Assembly (NCBI GenBank): GCA_014323865.1 | Contig: JACONG010000013.1 | Coordinates: 1-64,000 of the forward strand | DNA: 64,000 nt | DNA from: Rhodospirillales bacterium | Lineage (GTDB): Bacteria; Pseudomonadota; Alphaproteobacteria; SP197 | Direction of reading: 5' to 3' | Part shown: piece after piece, positions 49,965 through 58,091 of the stretch | Layout: each line of letters starts with the position of its first letter | Position numbering within the stretch: position 1 is the first letter of the stretch | The notes under the pieces: model-generated | Seen by the model: the letters and a program-made list of their open reading frames with translations, nothing else | Database searches by the model: none | Told to the model about the DNA's origin: nothing | Position numbers and translations under genes: made by a program

Positions 49965-52900
49965 TCAGTCCATCGGATGCGTCGGTCCGGGATCCCGCAC
50001 GCGACCGATCTCATCGACAAGGACCCTGCGGAGGCGGGCTTTCAGAATTGAACTCGGACCCATTCGAATAAACCGGAAATCGTCATCCCTGTCACGATTT
50101 CGCGCATCCGCATTCGCTTCAAAATGGGCTGCGAGAACAACGCCATCGGAAAGATTGAATTGCTGAACATGGCAGATCAGCGTTTCTCCATTCCTTTCGA
50201 TGGCCACCATATCGCGTTTGAACAGTCGCAGGAGCCGCTTTGCCGCCGGGTGCGGGCGATCGACAGCGTCACCATGCGCCTCAAAGGTTGTGACGATCTT
50301 GGCCTTGGGTTTGCCGTCCGGCATTCTCCAGACTTCGTAACAGTGATTGCTGTCACCCTTGTAGGCCTTGTAGGGTTCTCCCTTCCTGTCCCTGATTTCT
50401 ACCCGCGCGGACGATTGCAGGCTTTCGATCAGACGGACATGACGGATTCCCCGATAGGGGTTGGGCTCGCCGTTCGGCAGGTGATCGGACGCGGCAAACG
50501 CCGCCAGCGCGGCCTCGATGTCCTTTTTGTCCTCCCTGCCCTTGATGACCTCGGAGAGCAGTGACTGCAAATAGGGGTCGCGGATGCGCTTGCCCATTGA
50601 TGTCCTGGCAATATCGTCGGACGTCAGCGACAGGAGTGGTTTGCGGCTGACCACGCTTTGCTCGTCCACGATACCGTAAGCGGTATCGTTGTGGAGTTGA
50701 CCGCTGGTGCTGTCTTGTCCCCGCTTTTTCGCCGAGGGATCAATACGCCCATGATCGGCGCGGTGGCTGACGATGATCCTGTTGAGCTGGTTGCGAACAT
50801 CCCCGCGAAAGCCCTCCCAGGGTTCGGGCGTGGTTCTTGCCACCTCTTCGGCGCTCAGGCCATCTCCTTCGCCACGCCTTGCCGCATCGCTGATCTGCTT
50901 GATCAGACCCCGATCCGTTGCGGCAATGACAGCCGCATCGATGGCATGATGTCGGTGATCGGTGCGGTTTTTGGCCTTGGCCGCGCCCTTGTTGTGATCC
51001 GGCAGCAGGCTGTTCAGGCCCCAATGCCGCCGCAGCATCTCGGTCAGCCCAACCCAGACATGCCCCCCTTCGGTATAGAGGGCATCCAGATAGCTTCTGG
51101 CAATGCGGGACAGGTACTGCGTATCCACCAGCGCCCGGTCAAGAAAGTCGTTTTCGCCCTCGAATCGTTCCATCGCGTCCGGAGCAAAGCGCCAACGCTT
51201 GTTTTTGGGCAGATGTTCGAGGTTGGCGGCGATCATGTCCCACCGTGGCGTTTCGCCCCAGACCTCCCATGGGGTTCTGTTCCCTTTCTCCCGGTTGGCT
51301 TCGCGCAGACACAGGGTCCGGTTGGCAACGCTGTCATCCAGCGTGCGGGAATAGGGCAGGATGTGGTCCACATCGCAGCTGCCGTCAAAGACCATGGTGA
51401 CACTGATCGGTTTCCCCGTGTAGGGGCAACAGCGCGGGCCGATTGCCGGCCCCAGCTCCTCATAGAGCCGTAACAGCATCCGATTGGCACCGCTATCCGC
51501 CTGGCCAAGCTCTTCTTCCAGCGTTTTGCTGCGCTTGCGGGCTGCCTCGGTGTTTGTCTTGATGCGGTTCTGTGTGTCCTTCTTCTGCTTGTCGGATTGT
51601 TTGAGGTCCCGGGCCAGTTCCACCACGATCTGATCGGGTTTCCCGTAGGTGGCGATGATCCTGTTCACCAATCGCCGCAACTGGTTGAGACCGATATGCA
51701 CGGTAGGATTGGTAATCCGCCCGAAGCGGGTGATGTCGTCATCCCCGGGCTGCCCCGAGCCAGGGATCACATGCCGATCAAGAATTTCCCCATAATAGGG
51801 CAATTCATCCAGAACCTCGCCTGTGCGGTGATCCGAGTGATGCCAGCCACAGGATTTGACAGCCTGATCATACGTCACCACATCGGCTTCCAGCGCACCC
51901 AGAATCTTCCGCGAAGCCGTTTCTCCCAGGCGTCCATATCCCTCCGGCAAGGGCGCATTTGCAGTGGCCGAGGCGTGCTCCTTCGTCAATCCATGAGTCT
52001 TGACCAGCCAGGCGACCAGACATTTGTGATCGGCCTCACTCTGCACCTCGCGAAGACGTCGGATCACCTCCCACTGCGCGTCCAGATCCAGGTCTGACCA
52101 CCTCGGTCCAAACCTGTCGGGGTGGCTGAGGCTGGCCCGCACCGGGTCACATGCAATGGCGTCACGTGCGATAGTTTCCAGCGTAAAGCGCTCATCTGGC
52201 GCAAGCTCGATGACCTTGCCGAGCTGATCGAGGGTCAACTTCATCGATTTCAGTGATTTCGTCGCCTTCCTGTTGTCCAGTGCGTGAATGATCCGATCGC
52301 GCTGTTCCAGTGTCAGGGACCGTTTCGCACGCCCGTCGGCCGTGACACGCAGGTTGTTCACCGTTTCATGGAGCACGCGCCGCTGGGTCAAGGGGTGTGC
52401 CTTGGGAAGCCGCCTCTCATCGGACGGAACACCATGCTGACCGGAAAAAAGGCACAGCCCGACAGCCGGCTTCTTCAGAGGGCGCTGATGGAAGATCGTC
52501 TTGAAGAGAGCTTTTTTCAGATCATCCGTCAGAACATCCGGATGATGTTTCACTTGCGCATCCCAGAGTTCCCTGAACTCCTCCTCCAGGTGCCGCCGGT
52601 CCGGATAGAAATCATAACCTTCTTCTTCTTTCTCTGCATCGCCCCGCCGAGCCATGCTCGACCGGGTACGCACGGATTTTGTGCGGCGGTCGTCAGGCCG
52701 GGTTCCGTCCTCGCCCGGTTCTTCTGGCTCTCCGCTGCGGCGCATGTGAAGGAACTTGCCATAGGTTCGGGCCTTATTTTTCTTTATCTCCTCATCCAGC
52801 CGCTTCGTGGCCGGCTTGATTTTGCCGCTTTCATTATCGCCCCGATCCGTCTTGCGGTTCGACTTGAAGCCACGTCTCTGATTGAGGTGAAAAAGCGCCC

Positions 52901-53480
52901 GGCCCAGATGTGCAAGCGGAAGCTTCTTGTCCAACCCCCAGGCGCGCAACGCGTAAGGGTCCAGCAACGCAAGAGCCTCAAGCGCCTTGGCCGCCTCCCC
53001 TCGGTCCGCGTCGCCAAGTTCACCATCAAGCGCCTCAAGCACCTCAAGCGCCTTGGCCGCCTCCGGGCCGTCAGGCATCAGCCCGGCCTCGGATAGTTTT
53101 CGCATGAGAGCCGCACCGCCCTCGGCGCCGGGGTAGAGTTGCATCGGTCCGGCCTTGGACAGTTTTCGCATGAGAGCCACGCCCTTCTTGACCCCCTCCT
53201 CGCTGATCGAGAAGGCCAGTCCGGCCTTGGACAGCTTTCGCACGAGAGCCGCACGGCGACGCAGATAGCGATCCCGCCTGCGTCGCATGGAGCGGGCTGC
53301 ACGCCGGTCAACAGCCAGTGACGCACCGGACTTCGGGTCACGACCGTCAGAGAAAATCCTCACACCCCCGTCCATGACGTCGGTTATGCGATTACCGTCG
53401 GTCGAATAAAGCCACCAGCCAATGGAATTTGTGCCAATGTCAAGTCCGAGACGGGTGAGGTTGTCGGTGTTCTGTTCCAT
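49965..53480 (-). CDS. cas9: Cas9 endonuclease, type II-C, with tandem insertions after the bridge helix
   Basis: A 1171-residue RNA-guided nuclease. RuvC-I is LGLDIGTNSIGWWLY (Asp14); the Arg-rich bridge helix is residues 59-76. RuvC-II has QIVVELARDLKQS (Glu621), and HNH has CDVDHILPYSRTLDDSVANR (His706, Asn720) with REANREKGNRTPWE. RuvC-III has DHRHHAIDAAVIAATDR (His845, Asp848). All catalytic residues are intact. Residues 78-134 contain three copies of A-L-[V/M]-R-K-L-S-[K/E]-A-G, coded by 30-bp units at 53221-53250, 53149-53178 and 53083-53112, then a duplicated EAAKALE block at 140-170. The Shine-Dalgarno (AAAGGG) abuts ATG 53480, so the exact start is uncertain. No csn2 or cas4, consistent with II-C. 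Confidence 0.96.
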   Translation of the reverse strand: MEQNTDNLTRLGLDIGTNSIGWWLYSTDGNRITDVMDGGVRIFSDGRDPKSGASLAVDRRAARSMRRRRDRYLRRRAALVRKLSKAGLAFSISEEGVKKGVALMRKLSKAGPMQLYPGAEGGAALMRKLSEAGLMPDGPEAAKALEVLEALDGELGDADRGEAAKALEALALLDPYALRAWGLDKKLPLAHLGRALFHLNQRRGFKSNRKTDRGDNESGKIKPATKRLDEEIKKNKARTYGKFLHMRRSGEPEEPGEDGTRPDDRRTKSVRTRSSMARRGDAEKEEEGYDFYPDRRHLEEEFRELWDAQVKHHPDVLTDDLKKALFKTIFHQRPLKKPAVGLCLFSGQHGVPSDERRLPKAHPLTQRRVLHETVNNLRVTADGRAKRSLTLEQRDRIIHALDNRKATKSLKSMKLTLDQLGKVIELAPDERFTLETIARDAIACDPVRASLSHPDRFGPRWSDLDLDAQWEVIRRLREVQSEADHKCLVAWLVKTHGLTKEHASATANAPLPEGYGRLGETASRKILGALEADVVTYDQAVKSCGWHHSDHRTGEVLDELPYYGEILDRHVIPGSGQPGDDDITRFGRITNPTVHIGLNQLRRLVNRIIATYGKPDQIVVELARDLKQSDKQKKDTQNRIKTNTEAARKRSKTLEEELGQADSGANRMLLRLYEELGPAIGPRCCPYTGKPISVTMVFDGSCDVDHILPYSRTLDDSVANRTLCLREANREKGNRTPWEVWGETPRWDMIAANLEHLPKNKRWRFAPDAMERFEGENDFLDRALVDTQYLSRIARSYLDALYTEGGHVWVGLTEMLRRHWGLNSLLPDHNKGAAKAKNRTDHRHHAIDAAVIAATDRGLIKQISDAARRGEGDGLSAEEVARTTPEPWEGFRGDVRNQLNRIIVSHRADHGRIDPSAKKRGQDSTSGQLHNDTAYGIVDEQSVVSRKPLLSLTSDDIARTSMGKRIRDPYLQSLLSEVIKGREDKKDIEAALAAFAASDHLPNGEPNPYRGIRHVRLIESLQSSARVEIRDRKGEPYKAYKGDSNHCYEVWRMPDGKPKAKIVTTFEAHGDAVDRPHPAAKRLLRLFKRDMVAIERNGETLICHVQQFNLSDGVVLAAHFEANADARNRDRDDDFRFIRMGPSSILKARLRRVLVDEIGRVRDPGPTHPMD
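53083..53250 (-). repeat. Three 30-bp repeat copies inside cas9
   Basis: Copies at 53083-53112, 53149-53178 and 53221-53250 differ from each other at about two positions. They are spaced 66 and 72 bp apart (22 and 24 codons), keeping frame. They duplicate the end of the bridge helix and the start of the recognition lobe. Confidence 0.93.
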
Positions 53481-53661
53481 CCCTTTACTCTATTGGCACG
53501 ACCTGATCGCCACAACCTGAAATGACAATCGAACAAACATGTCCGACGGCTCACGGCCGACGGACACAGCCCCGGCACCGCACGCTATCCCATAAACTCT
53601 TTCCGGAGAGCCGGAACCCGCCATGCCGCTTGTTACCCCCGAGACCCTCGACGGGACCCGC

Positions 53662-53682
53662 TGTGTTGATCATGTCAACACA
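53662..53682. promoter_or_regulatory. 8-bp palindrome upstream of cas9
   Basis: TGTGTTGA-tcatg-TCAACACA is a perfect dyad in the 284-bp spacer between cas9 and the dehydrogenase gene, both on the minus strand. It could be an operator for cas9 or the end of the upstream transcript; no T-run follows. A second imperfect dyad (gtccg...cggac) lies near 53539-53563. A possible cas9 promoter on the minus strand is TTGTGG with TAGAGT 17 bp downstream. Confidence 0.4.
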
Positions 53683-53764
53683 TCCCTGAAAAACCCGAAT
53701 AGACCCTGATCTGACCACCACTTTGCACAAAGAGTTTCGCATCTCTCAACGAGACGCTCTTCGC

Positions 53765-54634
53765 TCAAGGCGCACGCTTGAGCCGGTGCATCAGGCTCGA
53801 GGTGTCCCAGCGGCTGCCGCCCAGGCACTGGACTTCAGCGTAGAACTGGTCAACGAGGGCAGCGACAGGCAGCAGTGCGCCGTTGTTCCTGGCTTCGGTG
53901 ATGGCGATGCGGAGGTCCTTCCTCATCCAGTCGACAGCGAAGCCGAAGTCGTACTCGTCCCGGCACATGGTGGAGCCACGATTGACCATCTGCCAGGAGC
54001 CCGCCGCACCCTGTGAGATCACGTCGATCACCTGGTCGCCGTCGAGCCCTGCGCGCTGGGCGAAGTTGAGGCCCTCGGCGAGACCCTGGACGAGACCGGC
54101 AATGCAGATCTGGTTGGCCATCTTGCAGAGCTGGCCGGCGCCGACTGTGCCCATCAGCGTGACGGCCTTGCCGTAACACTCCATGACCGGCGCAGCACGG
54201 TCGAACTGGTCCCGGTCACCGCCCACCATGATGGTGAGCGCACCGTTCTCGGCGCCCGCCTGACCGCCGGAGACTGGCGCATCAAGGAAACCAATGTCCC
54301 TGGCGCTGAGCATCTCGGCCATCTCGCGCGCGATGTCAGCCGAGGCGGTGGTGTGGTCGACAAAAATCGCGCCGTCGCTCATGCCGTGCATGGCACCGCT
54401 CTCGCCCGCGATGATCTCACGCAGGTCCGGGTCGTCGCCGACGCAGGCAAAAACGATCTCCTGGCCCTCGGCGGCTGCAGCCGGTGTCGCCGCATGGCTG
54501 CCGCCGTGCTCCCCGCTCCACTGCTCGGCCTTGGCCGCAGTGCGGTTGTAGACCGTGACCTCATGCCCCTTGGCAGCCAAGTGGCCCGCCATCGGATAAC
54601 CCATTACACCCATACCCAGAAACGCCACCTTCAC
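53765..54634 (-). CDS. 3-hydroxyisobutyrate dehydrogenase family (beta-hydroxyacid dehydrogenase)
   Basis: A 289-residue NAD(P)-dependent dehydrogenase. The N-terminal Rossmann motif is VAFLGMGVMGYPMAGHLAAK, the substrate loop is DAPVSGGQAGAENGALTIMV, and the catalytic Lys is in GAGQLCKMANQICIAGLVQG. A C-terminal helix has FAVDWMRKDLRIAITEARN. This is the HIBADH/tartronate-semialdehyde-reductase/glyoxylate-reductase group. Exact substrate is not determinable; the nearby tartrate-dehydrogenase-like fragment (57890-58010) hints at hydroxy-acid metabolism but is distant. Confidence 0.9.
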   Translation of the reverse strand: MKVAFLGMGVMGYPMAGHLAAKGHEVTVYNRTAAKAEQWSGEHGGSHAATPAAAAEGQEIVFACVGDDPDLREIIAGESGAMHGMSDGAIFVDHTTASADIAREMAEMLSARDIGFLDAPVSGGQAGAENGALTIMVGGDRDQFDRAAPVMECYGKAVTLMGTVGAGQLCKMANQICIAGLVQGLAEGLNFAQRAGLDGDQVIDVISQGAAGSWQMVNRGSTMCRDEYDFGFAVDWMRKDLRIAITEARNNGALLPVAALVDQFYAEVQCLGGSRWDTSSLMHRLKRAP

Positions 54635-54786
54635 GGCTGATCTCCCCTCACGCGTGTCGGCGCTATCCTAACCATCAGGGCCGTGGATGACCACGGCGCC
54701 AGAACCTGGAATTGGGCGCCTCAGCCTTGCCTCAAGCGCCGTTCCGAGTATGCTCCGCGCAACGACGTTTCCGTGGAGACAGACTG

Positions 54787-54978
54787 ATGCTGGGTATGCT
54801 GGTTACCTCCCTTGCGTTTTTCCTGATGGGCCTGATGGGCCTGCTCATCGCAGCCGGAGCCAAGGACGGCCCGGCGCAGTTCATGGGCATCGGGCTGATA
54901 CTGTTCGCCTGGTTCTTCATGGTCGCTTATCACGGCAAGCGCGCCGAAGATCAGGTGCGCGCCAGGAACGGGCACTGA
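54787..54978 (+). CDS. Small two-TM membrane protein
   Basis: A 63-residue protein that is almost entirely two helices (LVTSLAFFLMGLMGLLIAAG and IGLILFAWFFMVAYHG) with a charged tail (KRAEDQVRARNG). GGAGAC precedes the ATG. No family is recognised. It is followed 13 bp later by a gene for an exported protein and may form a small envelope operon with the next two genes. Confidence 0.6.
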   Translation: MLGMLVTSLAFFLMGLMGLLIAAGAKDGPAQFMGIGLILFAWFFMVAYHGKRAEDQVRARNGH

Positions 54979-54991
54979 TTCCCGCGAGCCC

Positions 54992-55363
54992 GTGAGGCTG
55001 CACCGCCTCGCTTTCCACGTCGTCGTCGCAGCCCTTGTTGCCTGTGGGACACCTGTCGACGCGCAGGTGGATGAGACAGCCGCCCCGCAAGCCAACGAAA
55101 TCTACGTCGAGAACACGGCGACCCAACGCCTGACATTCGGCCTTTCCAACGACAACGAGGTCTGGAGCCGGTTCAAGCTCGACTCCGGCCAAGTCGCCGT
55201 GTTCAGCGGTGCGGCCGACTGGTACTTCCTGATCCTCACCGACGGCGTCGAACTGCGCTACCGCCTGAACGAAGCAGGCAGCTACCGCCTCTTCTGGAAC
55301 GAGATCGACACGCGCTGGGATCTGATGACCTGCTCGGAACCGGCTTGCGGCCACCTGCAATAG
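54992..55363 (+). CDS. Exported hypothetical protein, GTG start
   Basis: A 123-residue protein with a signal peptide (LAFHVVVAALVACGTPVDAQ; the AC could be a lipobox or simply part of the signal). A single beta-rich domain follows, containing NEIYVENTATQRLTFGLSND, WYFLILTDGVELRYRLNEAG and two C-terminal cysteines (TCSEPACGH). Unknown family. The GTG at 54992 is chosen because it precedes the signal peptide directly. Confidence 0.55.
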   Translation: MRLHRLAFHVVVAALVACGTPVDAQVDETAAPQANEIYVENTATQRLTFGLSNDNEVWSRFKLDSGQVAVFSGAADWYFLILTDGVELRYRLNEAGSYRLFWNEIDTRWDLMTCSEPACGHLQ

Positions 55364-55443
55364 GGCGGCACGCGGTCCAGCCGTCACAGGATCGCCGCAT
55401 TGCCGCCGCAACGTCAGCCCGACGCATGGACCGGAGACCGCCG

Positions 55444-55710
55444 ATGCCCCCGTTGAAGGGCTGCCTCATCGCAGCCGCTATCGCCTTTCCGCTTTCGTTT
55501 CAGCCGGCCCTGGCAGAAGAGGATGACCCCTTCGCCATGGCCAAAGAGACCATGAAGCGCCTGATGCTGACGCTTGAGCTGCTGGTCGCGGGGATCCCGC
55601 AGTACGAGATGCCTGAGGTTCTGGAAAACGGCGACATCATCATCCGGCGCGTGAATCCCGAGGCGACAGGCGACAGCAACGACGACGGCGTCACCGAAGA
55701 AGAGATATGA
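55444..55710 (+). CDS. Small exported hypothetical protein
   Basis: An 88-residue protein: signal peptide CLIAAAIAFPLSFQPALA, then a short mature part (EEDDPFAMAKETMKRLMLTL, YEMPEVLENGDIIIRRVNPE). This resembles the AA-proline-rich tail-less alphaproteobacterial proteins of the DUF-type 'ENGDIIIRR' kind, known to me only as hypothetical. It precedes the ABC-F gene by 44 bp in the same direction. Confidence 0.55.
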   Translation: MPPLKGCLIAAAIAFPLSFQPALAEEDDPFAMAKETMKRLMLTLELLVAGIPQYEMPEVLENGDIIIRRVNPEATGDSNDDGVTEEEI

Positions 55711-55754
55711 ACGCCCGATGACGCCGCTCGGCCTGGCGTGGTATCAGCCGCGCC

Positions 55755-57644
55755 ATGCTGACGATCTCCAACATCACGGTGCGGCTGGGCGGCAAGATTA
55801 TCCTCGACCGCGCCTCGGCTTCGATCCAGACCAAGAGCCGGGTTGGGCTGATCGGGCGCAACGGTGCTGGCAAGTCGACTCTGATGAAGGCGATCGCGGG
55901 TATCCAGGAGGCCGACGACGGTTCGATCGGGATTCCAAAGGACATGCGCATGGGCTATGTCGCCCAGGAATCGCCGGGCGGCCCGGACAGCCCGTTCGAG
56001 CGTGTTCTTGCGGCCGATACGGAACGCGCCCGGTTGCTCGCCGAAGAAGCAGAGACCGACGATAGCCATCGTATTGCCGAGATTCACGAACGCCTCAATG
56101 CGATCGACGCCCACAGTGCGCCGGCGCGCGCCGCCCGCATTCTGGCGGGTCTCGGTTTCGACGAGACTGACCAGCACCAGCCGCTCGACAGCTTTTCCGG
56201 CGGCTGGCGCATGCGCGTCGCACTGGCTTCGGCGCTGTTCTCGGGCCCGGAGCTTCTTCTGCTCGACGAGCCCTCGAACCACCTTGATCTTGAGGCGGCG
56301 ATCTGGTTCGATTCGTTCCTCAAGACCTACCGCGGCACGCTGCTGGTGATCAGCCACGAGCGGGACCTGCTCAACAATGTGGTCGATCACATCCTTCATC
56401 TGGAAGGCGGCAAGGTGACGCTCTACGCTGGCGGCTACGATGCTTTTGAACGGCAGCGTCGCGAGAGGCTCGACCAGATCGAGGCAATGCGCAGCAAGCA
56501 GGATCGCCAGCGCGCACATCTGCAGGCCTTCGTCGACCGTTGGCGCTACAAGGCTCACACCGCACGGCAGGCCCAGAGCCGTCTGAAGGCGCTGGTGCGC
56601 ATGGAGCCGATCGCCGCGGCAGTCGAGGATTCGAGCTTGTCGTTCGAGTTCCCTGATCCCGCCGAGCTCCGCCCGCCGCTGATCGTGCTCGACGGCGCCG
56701 CCGTCGGTTACGGCGACGGTCCCGTGCTGCAAGGGCTCAACCTGCGTTTCGACCCAGACGACCGCGTGGCGTTTCTGGGCCGCAACGGCAACGGCAAGAC
56801 GACCCTCGCGCGGCTGCTCTCCGGTCGCTTGGCCGCGATGACGGGCGGCATGAATGCGAGCGGCAAGCTGCGGGTCGGCTACTTTGCCCAGCATCAGGTC
56901 GAGGAGCTTGAACCGCAGGACACACCGCTGCAGCACATGACCCGGCTGATGCCCGACGCAAAGCCCGGCGCCGTCCGTGCGCAGCTCGGCCGCTTCGGCT
57001 TTTCCGGCGACAAGGCGGAACTTGCCGTACGCCACCTTTCAGGCGGCGAGCGGGCAAGGCTGGCACTGGCGCTGATCACGCGCGAAGCGCCTCACATGCT
57101 GATTCTCGACGAGCCGACCAACCATCTCGACGTCGATGCCCGCGAGGCCCTGGTGCAGGCGCTCGCCGGCTATGGTGGCGCGGTCGTGATCGTCAGCCAT
57201 GATCGCCATCTGCTGGAGCTGACGGCCGACCGGCTGGTGCTGGTGGCCGACGGCACTGCGAACGATTTCGGCGGCAGCCTCGACGACTACCGCAATCTCG
57301 TCCTCGGTCGTTCGGGTTCGAACGACAACACAGACACCTCCGACAAAGCGGCACCGAAGCTCAGTCGCAAGGATGAACGGCGACGCGCCGCCGAAGCGCG
57401 CGAGAAGACGCGCACTCTGCGCAAGGCGGTCGAAAAGGCCGAAAACGAGGTCACCCGGCTGACCGATCAGCGCAGCGATATCGACCGTGCATTGTTCGAT
57501 CCGGCCAACCACGATGGCCCCGAAACGAACCTTGCCATGACCGATCTGATGAAGAAGCGAGCGAGGATCGAAGAAGCTCTGAGCGCCGCCGAAGCTCGCT
57601 GGCTCGAAGCCCATGAAGCGCTCGAGGCAGCCGACGCCGCCTGA
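55755..57644 (+). CDS. ABC-F family ATPase
   Basis: A 629-residue soluble protein with two ABC domains. Domain 1: Walker A LIGRNGAGKSTLMKAIAG, signature SFSGGWRMRVALASALFSGP, Walker B LLLLDEPSNHLDLEAAIWF. Domain 2: FLGRNGNGKTTLARLLSGRL, HLSGGERARLALALITREAP, LILDEPTNHLDVDAREALVQ. The interdomain linker includes the Arg/Gln-rich helix (FERQRRERLDQIEAMRSKQD) of ABC-F proteins, and the C-terminus is a coiled coil (about 540-625). These proteins act on the ribosome, some giving antibiotic resistance; this one resembles the Uup-like group with its C-terminal coiled coil. It has no membrane partner despite the nearby ABC-2 permease. Confidence 0.93.
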   Translation: MLTISNITVRLGGKIILDRASASIQTKSRVGLIGRNGAGKSTLMKAIAGIQEADDGSIGIPKDMRMGYVAQESPGGPDSPFERVLAADTERARLLAEEAETDDSHRIAEIHERLNAIDAHSAPARAARILAGLGFDETDQHQPLDSFSGGWRMRVALASALFSGPELLLLDEPSNHLDLEAAIWFDSFLKTYRGTLLVISHERDLLNNVVDHILHLEGGKVTLYAGGYDAFERQRRERLDQIEAMRSKQDRQRAHLQAFVDRWRYKAHTARQAQSRLKALVRMEPIAAAVEDSSLSFEFPDPAELRPPLIVLDGAAVGYGDGPVLQGLNLRFDPDDRVAFLGRNGNGKTTLARLLSGRLAAMTGGMNASGKLRVGYFAQHQVEELEPQDTPLQHMTRLMPDAKPGAVRAQLGRFGFSGDKAELAVRHLSGGERARLALALITREAPHMLILDEPTNHLDVDAREALVQALAGYGGAVVIVSHDRHLLELTADRLVLVADGTANDFGGSLDDYRNLVLGRSGSNDNTDTSDKAAPKLSRKDERRRAAEAREKTRTLRKAVEKAENEVTRLTDQRSDIDRALFDPANHDGPETNLAMTDLMKKRARIEEALSAAEARWLEAHEALEAADAA

Positions 57645-57850
57645 GACGGAGCCTCCTATGGCCACAGTTGCAGTTCGCCGTGCCCTACATGCCGATCCAC
57701 AACCGTATGTGCATCCTCGGGTTCGTTGCCCGACGGCACCGAAGTGCAGATGCTCTTTACCCAGCGTCTCGTGCCCAACCTGCTCGGCAACGCCAGCGAG
57801 GTTGGCAAGCGTATGGTGCCGCCCCGGGCCGCGACGCCCTCGGCAGGAGG

Positions 57851-57888
57851 CTCTCTCCCGGGACCGGTAGAGGGTTGGGGTGAGGGTA
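57851..57888. repeat. Dispersed palindromic repeat (PHPNPLP-type) in a decaying region
   Basis: ctctctcccgggaccggtag followed by agggttggggtgaggg is the well-known proteobacterial intergenic repeat whose translations read LTPTL..RER or PHPNPLP. It lies at the break point of a tartrate-dehydrogenase-like fragment. The recognition is from memory of the motif. Confidence 0.6.
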
Positions 57889-57889
57889 G

Positions 57890-58010
57890 ACCTCGCACGA
57901 CCAGGCGAAGCTGAGTCCCTGCTGCGCACCGGCGGTCTCCACCGCCTGGATGCCTTCGGCCATCACCTCCTGCCCGATCCCGTCGCCGGGTATGGAGGCA
58001 ATCTTCAAAT
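57890..58010 (-). pseudogene. Tartrate/isopropylmalate-dehydrogenase-like N-terminal fragment
   Basis: On the minus strand about 40 residues read LKIASIPGDGIGQEVMAEGI then QAVETAGAQQGLSFAW, the start of TDH/IPMDH-type decarboxylating dehydrogenases. The reading then runs into the dispersed repeat and ends. The rest of the gene is missing. The remainder of the gap back to 57645 shows peptide-like frames on both strands (for example FTQRLVPNLLGNASEVGKRM on the plus strand) but I cannot assign them; they look like other broken genes. Confidence 0.6.
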
Positions 58011-58091
58011 CGCTCACGCCTGTCCCCCGCCTGTTCGAAACCTTCATAGCCCGTTCTTGCTCGCGCGTGCTTCCGGCGATAGAGCAGTACC

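Noticed and set aside
53539-53563. Imperfect dyad gtccg...cggac as a tracrRNA terminator near cas9
   Set aside because: No anti-repeat is adjacent; the anti-repeat and its terminator are at 48301-48386.
57656-57830. Plus-strand frame with FTQRLVPNLLGNASEVGKRM as an intact gene
   Set aside because: No start with a ribosome-binding site, frame broken on both sides, no recognised family; kept only as possible debris.
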